Shown here in pieces: positions 7,993 to 16,238 of a DNA stretch of 64,000 nt. The first letter of the stretch is position 1, and every line of letters begins with the position of its first letter. Source of the stretch: Streptomyces sp. TLI_053 (GTDB lineage Bacteria; Actinomycetota; Actinomycetes; Streptomycetales; Streptomycetaceae). A model generated the notes under the pieces. It searched no databases, was not told the DNA's origin, and saw nothing but the letters and a program-made list of their open reading frames with translations. The position numbers and the translations under genes were made by a program. The DNA lies in assembly GCF_900105395.1 (NCBI RefSeq), contig NZ_LT629775.1, positions 8,893,501 through 8,957,500 on the forward strand, written 5' to 3'.

Positions 7993-10560
7993 CTACTCGC
8001 TCTTGATCGTGCCCAGGATGTCCGTCCGGGCGGCTCGGCGGGCCGGCCAGAGGGCGGCCAGCAGGCCGATCTCCGCGGCGGCGACCAGGAGGAGTCCGGT
8101 CTGCACCGGTGGCACCACCAGGGTGATGTTCTTGAGCGCGCCCGAGATGGTCCGGACGGCGGCCCAGGCCGTGACGATGCCGAGCAGCACGCCGACCACA
8201 CCGCCGAACAGCGCGATCATCAGCGACTCCAGCCGGACCATCCGGCCGATGCCGCGCCGGTCCAGGCCGATCGCCCGCAGCATGCCGATCTCCCGGCGGC
8301 GCTCGAACACCGACATCGCCATGGTGTTGACCACGCCGAGGATCGCGACGATCACGGACATGCCGAGCAGCCCGTACATGACGTTCAGGACGGCGGTGAC
8401 GTTCCGGCTGTTCTCCGCCTTGATGTCCTTCTCGCCCTTGACGGTGATCAGCGGGTTGCCCCCGCTGGCGTCGCGCAGGGCCTGCTTGAGCGCGGGGGTG
8501 GCGCCGTCGGCGCCCTTGACCAGCACCTTCTGCAGACCGGACCAGGGGGCGGCGTGCGGGCCGACCACGTGCTCCGGGGCGATCAGCCCGTCGACCCCGC
8601 TGGTGCCCTCGACCAGGGCGCCGACGGTCAGGCTGCCGCGGCTGCGGTCGGGGTAGGTGACGTCCAGCGTGGAGCCGAGCTCCAGGTGGTTGCGGTCGGC
8701 GTAACCGGTGGTGGCGATCAGCTTGCCCTGCTTCAGCGCGTCGGCCGAGCCGGCGGTGACCTTGAGCTCCACCAGCCGGTCGTAGGTCGCGCCGTCCACG
8801 GCGGTGAGCAGCGAGCGGTCGTCGGGGTCGGCACCGGACCGTACCTTCACCGTGCGCTCGGCGCTCGTCGCGGTGACCCCGGGGATCTTGGCGATCTCGG
8901 CGGCGACCTCGGGGGAGAGCATCGAGTAGTTGGACATCGCGACGGCGTAGTCGGCCTTGAGGTCGGCCGCGAAGGCTTCGTCGGACGCCTTGTTCACCGA
9001 GGCGCCGACCACCGTCAGGGTGGTGATCAGGGTGACGCCGATGGTGAGCGCGGAGGCGGTGGCGGCGGTGCGGCGCGGGTTGCGCACGGCGTTCTCGCGG
9101 GCCAGCTTGCCGGGCGTGCCGTACAGCCGGTGCAGCAGCGGGGCGAACAGCGCGATCACCGGGCGGGAGAGCAGCGGGGTGAGCACGAAGACGCCGATCA
9201 TCAGCGCGGCGGAGGCCAGGCCCACCAGGTTGACCGACCTGGCGGCCGCGCCGGCGACCAGGCCGGCCGCGCCGGCGGCGGCGAACAGCAGGCCGATGAT
9301 GTTGCGCACCAGCAGCGACTTCTGGGTGGCGGGCTGCTCGCCGGAGCTCATCGCGGCGACCGGGGCGATCCGGGCGGCGCGCAGCGAGGGCAGCAGGGCG
9401 GCCAGCACGGTCACCACGGCGCCGACGGCGAGCGAGCCGATCACCGTGCCCGGGGCGACCACCAGCGGGCCGTCCGGCAGGTTGGCCTCCCAGGGGCCGT
9501 TGAGCAGGGCCTGCAGTCCGGAGGCGATGCCGATGCCGGCGATCAGGCCGCCGGCCGAGGCGCTGAGGCCGACCAGCAGGGCCTCGGCCAGGACGGACAG
9601 GGTGATCTGCTTGCGGCTGGCGCCGACGGCGCGGAGCAGGGCGAGCTCCTTGGTGCGCTGGGCGATCAGCATGGTGAAGGTGTTGGCGATGATGAAGATG
9701 CCGACGAAGAGCGAGATCCCGGCGAAGATCAACAGTACGTTGGACATGCTGCTGCTGGCCTTGTCGATCTTCTGCTCCTGCTCGGCGGCCAGGTCGCGGC
9801 CGGTGCGTGCCTCGAGGTTGTCGGCCGGGTTGAGCACCTGTTTGACGGCGGCGAGCAGGGCGGTGTCCTCGGTGCCGGGCCTGCCCTTGACGTCGATCTC
9901 GGAGTACTGGCCGGGGGAGAGGTAGAGCTGCTGGGCGGTGGCGGTGTCGAAGGCGGCGAGCGAGCCGCCGGCGCGGATCCGGGGGTCGTTGGTGTTGAGG
10001 GTGCCGGTGAGCTTCAGTTCCATGACCGGGCCGTTGACGGCGACGCGGACGGTGTCGCCGACCTTGAAGCCGCCCTTCTCGGCGGTCCTGGCGTCCAGCG
10101 CGATCTCACCGGCGGCGCGCGGGCCCCGGCCGTCGACCAGCGGGTAGCGCGGGTCGTTGCCGTCCGGGCCGGGGACGTAGTTGGTGCCGGTGGTGGAGAA
10201 GCCGTCGCCGATCAGCGCGCCCTTGTGGTCGGCGATGCCGGCGAAGCCGCTGACCACGCCGCGCGCCGCGGCGGTGCCGGGCAGCGCCGCGACGGCTTTG
10301 CGGGTGTCCTCGGTAAGAGTTGAGCCAGCGCGGACCTTGCTTCCGCCAGGGTCGTAGCGGTTGGCCGAGGCTCCGTTGTCACTGAGGGTGACGGCGATGT
10401 CGGTGTAGCTCTTGGCGCTCTGGGAACGCCATGCCGCGGCCAGGGTGTCGGTGAAGACGAGGGTGCCGGCCACGAAGGCGGTGCCGAGGAGGACGGCGAG
10501 CGTCGTCATCAGCAGTCGGGCCTTGTGGGCCAGCACGTTGCGCAGTGCGGTGCGATACAT
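7993..10560 (-). CDS. FtsX-like ABC transporter permease (MacB-type exporter, large two-domain form)
   Basis: An 855-residue membrane protein. The N-terminus RNVLAHKARLLMTTLAVLLG carries the first membrane helix, followed by a large extracytoplasmic domain. FtsX domains lie at about residues 255-385 (IFAGISLFVGIFIIANTFTM) and 735-855 (MYGLLGMSVIVAILGVVNTM). The protein thus has the duplicated layout usual for actinobacterial exporters. Start ATG has AGGAAACCCC in front. The ATPase gene is 54 bases upstream on the same strand, making a two-gene operon. Substrate unknown; such pairs often export lipids or peptides or give drug resistance. Confidence 0.9.
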   Translation of the reverse strand: MYRTALRNVLAHKARLLMTTLAVLLGTAFVAGTLVFTDTLAAAWRSQSAKSYTDIAVTLSDNGASANRYDPGGSKVRAGSTLTEDTRKAVAALPGTAAARGVVSGFAGIADHKGALIGDGFSTTGTNYVPGPDGNDPRYPLVDGRGPRAAGEIALDARTAEKGGFKVGDTVRVAVNGPVMELKLTGTLNTNDPRIRAGGSLAAFDTATAQQLYLSPGQYSEIDVKGRPGTEDTALLAAVKQVLNPADNLEARTGRDLAAEQEQKIDKASSSMSNVLLIFAGISLFVGIFIIANTFTMLIAQRTKELALLRAVGASRKQITLSVLAEALLVGLSASAGGLIAGIGIASGLQALLNGPWEANLPDGPLVVAPGTVIGSLAVGAVVTVLAALLPSLRAARIAPVAAMSSGEQPATQKSLLVRNIIGLLFAAAGAAGLVAGAAARSVNLVGLASAALMIGVFVLTPLLSRPVIALFAPLLHRLYGTPGKLARENAVRNPRRTAATASALTIGVTLITTLTVVGASVNKASDEAFAADLKADYAVAMSNYSMLSPEVAAEIAKIPGVTATSAERTVKVRSGADPDDRSLLTAVDGATYDRLVELKVTAGSADALKQGKLIATTGYADRNHLELGSTLDVTYPDRSRGSLTVGALVEGTSGVDGLIAPEHVVGPHAAPWSGLQKVLVKGADGATPALKQALRDASGGNPLITVKGEKDIKAENSRNVTAVLNVMYGLLGMSVIVAILGVVNTMAMSVFERRREIGMLRAIGLDRRGIGRMVRLESLMIALFGGVVGVLLGIVTAWAAVRTISGALKNITLVVPPVQTGLLLVAAAEIGLLAALWPARRAARTDILGTIKSE

Positions 10561-10614
10561 GGGGTTTCCTGGGTCCTGGGGTCTGCGGAGGGACGGGCGG
10601 CGGCGCGTGGTGCG

Positions 10615-11385
10615 TCAGCTGGTGCGGCCCTTGGCGTCGAAGCGGCGCATGCGGTCCAGGACGGTGTCGGGGGTGGGGTTGGTGAGTTCGTCGACGATGC
10701 GGCCGTCGGCGAGGAAGACGACGCGGTTGGAATAGGCGGCGGCGACGGGGTCGTGGGTGACCATGACGACGGTCTGGCCGAGTTCGCGGACGGAGTTGCG
10801 CAGGAAGGAGAGGATCTCGGCGCCGGAGCGGGAGTCGAGGTTGCCGGTGGGTTCGTCGGCGAAGACGATGTGGGGCTTGCCGGCGAGGGCGCGGGCGCAG
10901 GCGACGCGTTGCTGCTGGCCGCCGGAGAGCTGGCTGGGGCGGTGGGAGAGGCGGCCGGAGAGTCCGACGGTCTCGACGACGCGGTCGAGCCACTGCTTGT
11001 CGGCCTTGCGGCCGGCGATGTCCATGGGGAGGGTGATGTTCTCGAGGGCGGTGAGGGTGGGGAGGAGGTTGAAGGCCTGGAAGACGAAGCCGATGTGGTC
11101 GCGGCGCAGCTGGGTGAGCTGCTTGTCCTTGAGGCCGACGAGTTCGGTGTCGCCGATGGTGGAGGAGCCGGAGCTGACGGTGTCGAGGCCGGCCATGCAG
11201 TGCATGAGGGTGGACTTGCCGGAGCCGGAGGGGCCCATGATCGCGGTGAACTCGCCCTGGGGGAAGGTGACGCTGACGTTGTCGAGGGCGACCACGCGGG
11301 TCTCGCCCTCCCCGTAGACCTTGTTCAGGCCGGTGGCGCGGGCAGCCGCCGGGTCGTTACGGACGGCGGTTTCGTGAAACGTCAC
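10615..11385 (-). CDS. ABC transporter ATP-binding protein (LolD/MacB type)
   Basis: Walker A GPSGSGKST, Q-loop FVFQAFNLLPTLTALEN, signature LSGGQQQRVACARAL and Walker B IVFADEPTGNLD are all intact. I chose GTG at 11385 (VTFHETAVRNDP) because it has AGGAG six bases upstream; a longer frame exists but lacks such a site. The product is about 256 residues, normal for the family. It energises the FtsX-like permease encoded just downstream. Confidence 0.93.
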   Translation of the reverse strand: MTFHETAVRNDPAAARATGLNKVYGEGETRVVALDNVSVTFPQGEFTAIMGPSGSGKSTLMHCMAGLDTVSSGSSTIGDTELVGLKDKQLTQLRRDHIGFVFQAFNLLPTLTALENITLPMDIAGRKADKQWLDRVVETVGLSGRLSHRPSQLSGGQQQRVACARALAGKPHIVFADEPTGNLDSRSGAEILSFLRNSVRELGQTVVMVTHDPVAAAYSNRVVFLADGRIVDELTNPTPDTVLDRMRRFDAKGRTS

Positions 11386-12040
11386 ATGAACTCCTGTAGG
11401 CAGGGCGTGAGGGATGAGGACACGCAAACAGACGATCAACTTTCAGTTCATTGTCGTAATCCGTTTTTCCCCGGGACATACCTCTCGGGAATGGTCTGCC
11501 CTCACTTTTGCGACGGCCGGGGCACGCTCCGCTCCTCCTGAGGTAGGACCCTTCCCTTAGGCCCAAAGTCCCTGATCGGCCCGACTGATATGACCTCACG
11601 AAGCCGTCGAAGGCTGTCGTCGGACTTGCCGTACCGTCTACGCCGCACACGATGAGAGAGCCTGGACTATTCGTGCAAGCGCCCCACCGGCATCACAGAG
11701 AGCGACGGCATCATGGAAGGCCGAGTCAGAATCACAGCTCGTGGCTCAAGCCGCTCTCGGGTGAACGCACTGCATTCCGGGTTCGGGGTGCTGGCACTCT
11801 TCTAAGAGGTCAGCTCGATGGCATGGAGCCTGCTTGCCGCTGTACCAGGTGATGAGGCGCGGGCGGACGGGTGGCAAGCAGTGCGCCGCCGGCGTGCGGA
11901 GGCAGCACGGTCTTCATGTTGGTGATCCGCCGGGCGCCCAGCGGCGAACCGAGATGGATGGGTGCCTGGAGTCGACTGGCCGCGCGGGTCGCAACGACAC
12001 CGCGAAAAGCTGACGGCAGGCCGTGCGCGACCAGCTTGGG
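11386..12040. other. Intergenic stretch without a supported gene
   Basis: The first 250 bases are relatively AT-rich and likely hold the promoter of the ABC operon on the minus strand. The rest shows several short open frames on both strands but none with a good start and recognisable product; it is probably decayed DNA leading into the dispersed repeat. Confidence 0.45.
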
Positions 12041-12044
12041 ATTC

Positions 12045-12535
12045 GCGCCGCCACTTCGGCGAAGCCGACAATTGGCGCGTCTGGGTCGGGGACTTGGCGG
12101 GCACGGCCGATCAGTAGTGACCTCCGGCGCACACGGACCGGCCCTGGGGCCCCGCACGGCCGGGGATGCGGCGGGTCCCAGGGCCGGTCCGTGCACCGTT
12201 CCCCCACCCGGAGACAATCTGGCATCGGGAACGGCGGCCCTCGCCGCCGAGCGGTCTGCCGTCCTGGCGAGGTGTGACCATCTTCTCCGGCCGCCGCCCC
12301 GACCGGGGTGCTCATGCGCGAGAAATAGCGCGGCTCAGCCCACGATCCGCTGTCGTTGGACAGAGGTACTTCGGGATGGCGGCCGCCACGCGCTCGGCGG
12401 CCTCCAGGAGCGGCCTTCTGCGGGGCGGTCGAGGAGGGGGCCGGGCGACGTTGGAGCGCGGACTCAAGAGCGGCGGTCAGGGCGCGGAATTGGCGCAGCG
12501 CGGCGATGGCGTAGACGGCCTACTGTGCGGAGCAG
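12045..12535 (-). repeat. Dispersed structured repeat, copy R1
   Basis: Read on the minus strand, this stretch aligns with copies at 28298-28625 (R2) and 32276-32660 (R3). All three contain agcgacagcggatcgtgggc at the same point (R1 near 12338-12360 has acgacagcgg). R1 and R2 also share the part before it (12366-12535 with 28298-28440); R1 and R3 share the part after it, including a large hairpin and the end gtcggcttcgccg. No intact ORF is common to the copies. R1 cuts off the 3' end of a replication-relaxation pseudogene. Confidence 0.75.
12132..12193 (-). other. 17-bp perfect hairpin inside repeat R1
   Basis: cacggaccggccctggg (12132-12148) pairs with 12177-12193 over a 28-base loop. The same position in R3 (32513-32571) also forms a long stem, with several base pairs replaced by different pairs. 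A second, shorter stem (12196-12203 with 12227-12234) follows and is also kept in R3. Confidence 0.75.
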
Positions 12536-13146
12536 CTTGTGGTGGCGGGGGATCCTCGTGGCGATGACGGCCGGGGCGGTGGTGGAGCGGTCGAGCTCGA
12601 CCATCAGCATCGGAACCTGATCTCTGGCGCCTGCCACACGCTGGCCGGGCGCGGTGCCGCCGAGGGCGAACGCGGCGTTCGTCTCGTTGACGGCCATCGC
12701 GTGCGGGGCGCCGGAGTGGCTGGCGCCCCGGGCGGTTGGGCTCCTCTCCGAACGGACTGTCCCGAGCACCGCGGCCGCCTCCAACCCTGCTGTGCCCTTC
12801 AGGCGCCACGTCTTGCGCCGGTCCCGGGTGTTGCCGACGGAGGCGACCGGGCCGTGCAGCGTGAGGTCGCCGAGCGCCTGCCGAACCGCCTTGTTCGACA
12901 CCGCCCGGAGCGCAGCAGGCCCTTGGGCTGTCTGGCGGTGGAGGACTTCAGGACGCCGAGTGCGCCGAGGATGTCGGAGCGCAGGGCGGCGGTCGAGCCG
13001 TTGGGGTTGGCGCCGCCGCCGGTAGGCGGGTCGTCCTGACGAGGAAGGCGTCGGATGACTGAGCGCCAGTTCCCTTTGGCCTCAGCCAGCGGGGTTGGAA
13101 TCAGTGACACGTAGCCAGGCCTGAAATCTCCTAATAGGCTTTCCAA
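12536..13146 (-). pseudogene. Replication-relaxation family protein, broken
   Basis: On the minus strand the first frame gives NGSTAALRSDILGALGVLKS and a second frame gives SNKAVRQALGDLTLHGPVAS, NTRDRRKTWRLKG, GASHSGAPHAMAVNET and MLMVELDRSTTAP. Together these follow the replication-relaxation family (Pfam PF13814), common on Streptomyces mobile elements and chromosome arms. At least one frameshift separates the halves (around 12900), and the C-terminal part is lost where repeat R1 begins. Upstream DNA (13100-13480) is lower in GC. Confidence 0.7.
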
Positions 13147-13229
13147 GCGAGTTTCAACCCACTCCGAACAAGCTCGCCAGAAGGCGGAAGAATAGAGTCG
13201 AGACTCTTTCGGTTGGACTTCCGGCAGTC

Positions 13230-13436
13230 ATGGTATTGGGCGATTCAACGTCGTTCGCCCATGTGGTCGATGCCATTCGGGAGTACAACTCCATCAACTG
13301 TCGCTGTGGTGACTAGAACGGCGAAAAGCAGAAGCGCCGGGAGGATCTCGCCAACATGCTGATGTCTGAGATCGTCAAGGATTTCCTGATCGATGCAGGG
13401 GTCGGCGGTGCAGGAGTACTGAGCTTTCTTGTCTGA
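13230..13436 (+). other. Short reading frame interrupted by an in-frame TAG
   Basis: ATG at 13230 opens a 28-codon frame (VLGDSTSFAHVVDAIREYN) to a TAG at 13314-13316. The same frame then stays open for 39 more codons (KRREDLANMLMSEIVKDFLI, ending in a hydrophobic GVGGAGVLSFLV). It may be a decayed small gene of the low-GC island. No family is recognised. Confidence 0.3.
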
Positions 13437-13956
13437 TCAACCACGAAGACACCCGTGCAAAAACGGGTAATTGTATTCTGGGTATTCCTGATCGTGGCCA
13501 ACAGGATGTTCGACTCATATTGTCAGGCTCATTGGTCCCTTTCGGCCTGCTCCTCCGTCGGTTTGCTGGCCATCCGCCGCCGGCGGGGCCACCGCGCACT
13601 CGTCCAGCTTCTCCGCCGCCGGGACGGCGACGTGGCCATGCCCGAACAGGACCACAGGCATCCAGAACCTCGCTGCGGCGTGATGCACCCGGCTGCTTCA
13701 CTCGAATATCCGACCGAACGAACAGGAACCGACCATGCGACGCTCACAATTCCTCCCCGCGACCGCCCTCGTTCCGGCCGTCGCGCGTTCGTCCCCTCAG
13801 TCAGCTGCACCGGTCGTCCGGGCCTCCAATAGTGCTGGTGTCCGGCGAGTGGCTGCCGGATCCGACCTGATGGCCCTGGTTCGGACATCCGCGTCCTCGT
13901 CTCCACTCACGAGGTCGGCGGGTCCTCGACTCCGACCCGATCCGGGGCAGCGTCCC
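13437..13956. other. Stretch without a supported gene
   Basis: Several overlapping frames are open but none has a convincing start, codon bias or family. An ATG at 13735 could lengthen the next gene by 74 residues; that extension (RRSQFLPATALVPAVARSS) does not look like part of the same domain. Confidence 0.4.
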
Positions 13957-14310
13957 ATGATCGCCGCCGTCATCACCCCGGTGCCGAAACGCCAGCAGCA
14001 GGCCGCGCGCCGGTACCTGGCGGCCGGCCAAAGAACGGACGCGCTGGAGGCGTTGCGCGCGGAGTCCGACCTGCCCATCGCTCACGCTCCCGCTGCGCTG
14101 GCAGTTCTGGCGAGGCGCGCTCTTCCTATGACCCCCAAGGGCGCCGCTGCGGTGCTCGCCAACGAAGCACCCGCGCTCCAGTACGCACTCCGCAGTCTGC
14201 TGGGAGCAGGACGGCGACGCGACGCGCTGCTTCTCCTGCGGAGGACCACCGGGGTTGGCGTCGTCACCGCGCGGCGGATCGTGGCAGAGCTCACCCAAGC
14301 CTCCTCCTAG
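13957..14310 (+). CDS. Small protein with two L7/L12 C-terminal-like repeats
   Basis: From ATG 13957 the 117-residue product contains two similar halves: AARRYLAAGQRTDALEALRA and LRSLLGAGRRRDALLLLRR followed by TTGVGVVTARRIVAEL. The second half resembles the ribosomal L7/L12 C-terminal fold pattern (KIxxIxxLRxxTGLxLxEAKxxV). Streptomyces have many small proteins of this type with unknown role. A hairpin follows the stop within six bases. The start is chosen for compactness and the GGGGCAG in front; a longer start at 13735 is possible. Confidence 0.5.
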   Translation: MIAAVITPVPKRQQQAARRYLAAGQRTDALEALRAESDLPIAHAPAALAVLARRALPMTPKGAAAVLANEAPALQYALRSLLGAGRRRDALLLLRRTTGVGVVTARRIVAELTQASS

Positions 14311-14315
14311 ACCCG

Positions 14316-14340
14316 GTTGCGGGAGGGGGCCGCCCGCAAC
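14316..14340 (+). terminator. Hairpin after the L12-like gene
   Basis: gttgcggg (14316-14323) pairs with cccgcaac (14333-14340), starting six bases after the stop codon at 14308-14310. Confidence 0.5.
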
Positions 14341-14455
14341 GACGGCCCCGTCGCTGCCGAGTACCGGCCACGATTGCCGCCCCACGGTCCAGCCGGATCT
14401 TCACCGGGCAACCGCCCACGGGAACCCACCCCCACGGCGGCAGCAGGAGGCCCGG

Positions 14456-14644
14456 TTGTTTGCGACCGTTCCTCACTCTGGTCCCATCCTCGCCGTCTCG
14501 GTGGCCGGCGGCCTCACTGTCGTCACCAGCGCCTGCCCGGACAACCGGGTGTGGGTCGGCATCCAGTACACCGGCATCGACGAGTGGTTCACCCTAATCA
14601 ACGCCCCTCTGTCCCTGCCCGACGGCTGCGCCGCCGCCGAGTAG
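14456..14644 (+). CDS. Small hypothetical protein, TTG start with strong ribosome site
   Basis: TTG at 14456 has a perfect AGGAGG at five-base spacing. The 62-residue product runs FATVPHSGPILAVSVAGGLT and then VVTSACPDNRVWVGIQYTGI, ending DGCAAAE. It has two Cys and a hydrophobic N-terminal half but no clear signal peptide. No family is recognised. The ribosome site and composition make it a likely real gene. Confidence 0.5.
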   Translation: MFATVPHSGPILAVSVAGGLTVVTSACPDNRVWVGIQYTGIDEWFTLINAPLSLPDGCAAAE

Positions 14645-15404
14645 CACGAGCGCATCGTCGCTGCCGTCGGTGGGGACGGCGAATCCGTCGCCCCCACAGT
14701 GGACAGGCCCGGGCAGTAGCCGCGCCGCTGCCCCCGGCGGGACGGTCGGGGACAGCCGTAGGGACCCGGTGGGCGCCGCCCTGCTGCGGGGCGGCGCCCA
14801 CCACCGTTGCGTGACTCGATCCCCCCTGGCGGGCCGGGGACGGCCGGCCCTTCTTCAGATGCGAAGTGGCGGTACGGGAGCGAGCCCGGTTTCCTCGCTC
14901 CCGGCTTCCTCGGGGACCTGGTGCTCCTGGTCGTCCACGCGACCGACCCCGATCCGGATCTGCCCGGCGAACCGCGGGGGCGACGGTCTGCGGCCTCGAG
15001 ACCGTCGGCGCGGCCGTCGACCCCTGGCGGTGAGCCGAGCCGGGCCGGCTCTGGTACCCGCCCGACCTCGCCCACCACATCTGCCCACGCCACGACCGAG
15101 CTGTGTGCGGGATCACGTCCAGCAGGGGCAGTAGTTGGGTGACGACCGGCACCAGCCGGTCGTGGTGGGTCACCGGGGTGAACCGGGCGGCCCGATCGGC
15201 CGGCTTGGGTCCAACAGCCAGGCCGTCGTCCAGTACGCCAGGTGCCCGGTGGCGGTCGTCCCAGTGTGAGCAGGGCCGCACATCGAGGGCGAAGGGCTGC
15301 CCGGCCGCAGCCGACTCCGGCAGACCGGTGTGCCGGCCGTCGCCGTCCGGGACACCGGTCCCGTCCCCGGAGCGGGCATCGGGTGTCAGCGGTGCAGGGG
15401 CGGT
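14645..15404. other. 760-base stretch without a supported gene
   Basis: No frame has a convincing start and product. A 10-bp stem gggcgccgcc/ggcggcgccc at 14771-14799 is visible. It may be degenerate coding DNA; the part near 15170-15280 on the minus strand keeps an open frame without recognisable domain. Confidence 0.4.
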
Positions 15405-16163
15405 TCAGACGGCATACAGGCCGTGCGCGGAGAAGACCGCGCGGGCCGCAGTGAGCTGCCCGGAGGTCGGCACGGGGGTGTCGGCGAGCGGGAAGTCCAG
15501 GCCTCGGGCGCGCCACTTGGCCGCGCCGAGCCTGCGGAACGGCAGCACGTCGACCCAGGTGACGTTGCCGAGGGAGGCCGAGAGGGCGGCGACCCCTTCG
15601 ATGTTCTCCGCCGGATCGGTGAGGCCTGGGACGTGTACGAAGCGCACTCGGACCTCGGTGCCGACGGCGGCGAGCCGGTAGGCGAATTCCAGGGTCGGGG
15701 CCGGCTCGCGCCCGGTGACCCGGCGCTGGAGCGCGCGGTCCCAGGACTTGATGTCCAGCAGGACGAGGTCCGTGTCGGAGAGCAGCGCGTCGGTGGCGCG
15801 GGCGCCGAGGTACCCGGAGGTGTCCAGGGTCGCGTGCAGGCCGAGTTCGTGCTTGAGCCGGTGCAGGAGCTCGCCGGTGAGAGCGGGCTGGAGGAGGGGC
15901 TCGCCGCCGCTGACGGTCGCGCGGCCGCCGGAGGCGTGGAGGAATCCTCTGGATCCGGCGGCTTCCCGGACGATCTCGTCCACGATGACCGGGTGGCCGT
16001 CGCGCAGGTAGCGGGTGTCGGGGTTGTGACAGTACAGGCAGCGCAGCGGGCAGCCGGCCAGGAAGGCTACGAAGCGTGTTCCCGGGCCGTCGACGCAGGT
16101 AGAGACGTCCCAGGAGTGCAGCATGCCGGCCGCCGGAGCGGGGGTGGTGGGGTCGTCGGCCAT
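15405..16163 (-). CDS. pflA: Pyruvate formate-lyase activating enzyme (radical SAM)
   Basis: A 252-residue protein with the radical SAM cluster motif CPLRCLYC (CxxxCxxC) near residues 38-45 and the SAM-binding GGEPLLQP. The N-terminus SWDVSTCVDGPGTRFVAFLA is typical of PflA. It makes the glycyl radical on pyruvate formate-lyase under anoxic conditions. The gene lies 75 bases downstream of pflB and is the last of the adhE-pflB-pflA set. Unlike pflB, it has no frameshift. Confidence 0.92.
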   Translation of the reverse strand: MADDPTTPAPAAGMLHSWDVSTCVDGPGTRFVAFLAGCPLRCLYCHNPDTRYLRDGHPVIVDEIVREAAGSRGFLHASGGRATVSGGEPLLQPALTGELLHRLKHELGLHATLDTSGYLGARATDALLSDTDLVLLDIKSWDRALQRRVTGREPAPTLEFAYRLAAVGTEVRVRFVHVPGLTDPAENIEGVAALSASLGNVTWVDVLPFRRLGAAKWRARGLDFPLADTPVPTSGQLTAARAVFSAHGLYAV

Positions 16164-16238
16164 GGTGGTGCTCCTTCTCCGGGGAGCGCCGCCGGTGCCC
16201 CTCGCTCAGGGGACCGGTGGCGGGCGGGCGTGGGAGGG

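Noticed and set aside
14598..15281. Minus-strand frame of about 227 codons before pflA
   Set aside because: Arg/Pro-rich with no domain and no ribosome site; treated as non-coding or decayed.
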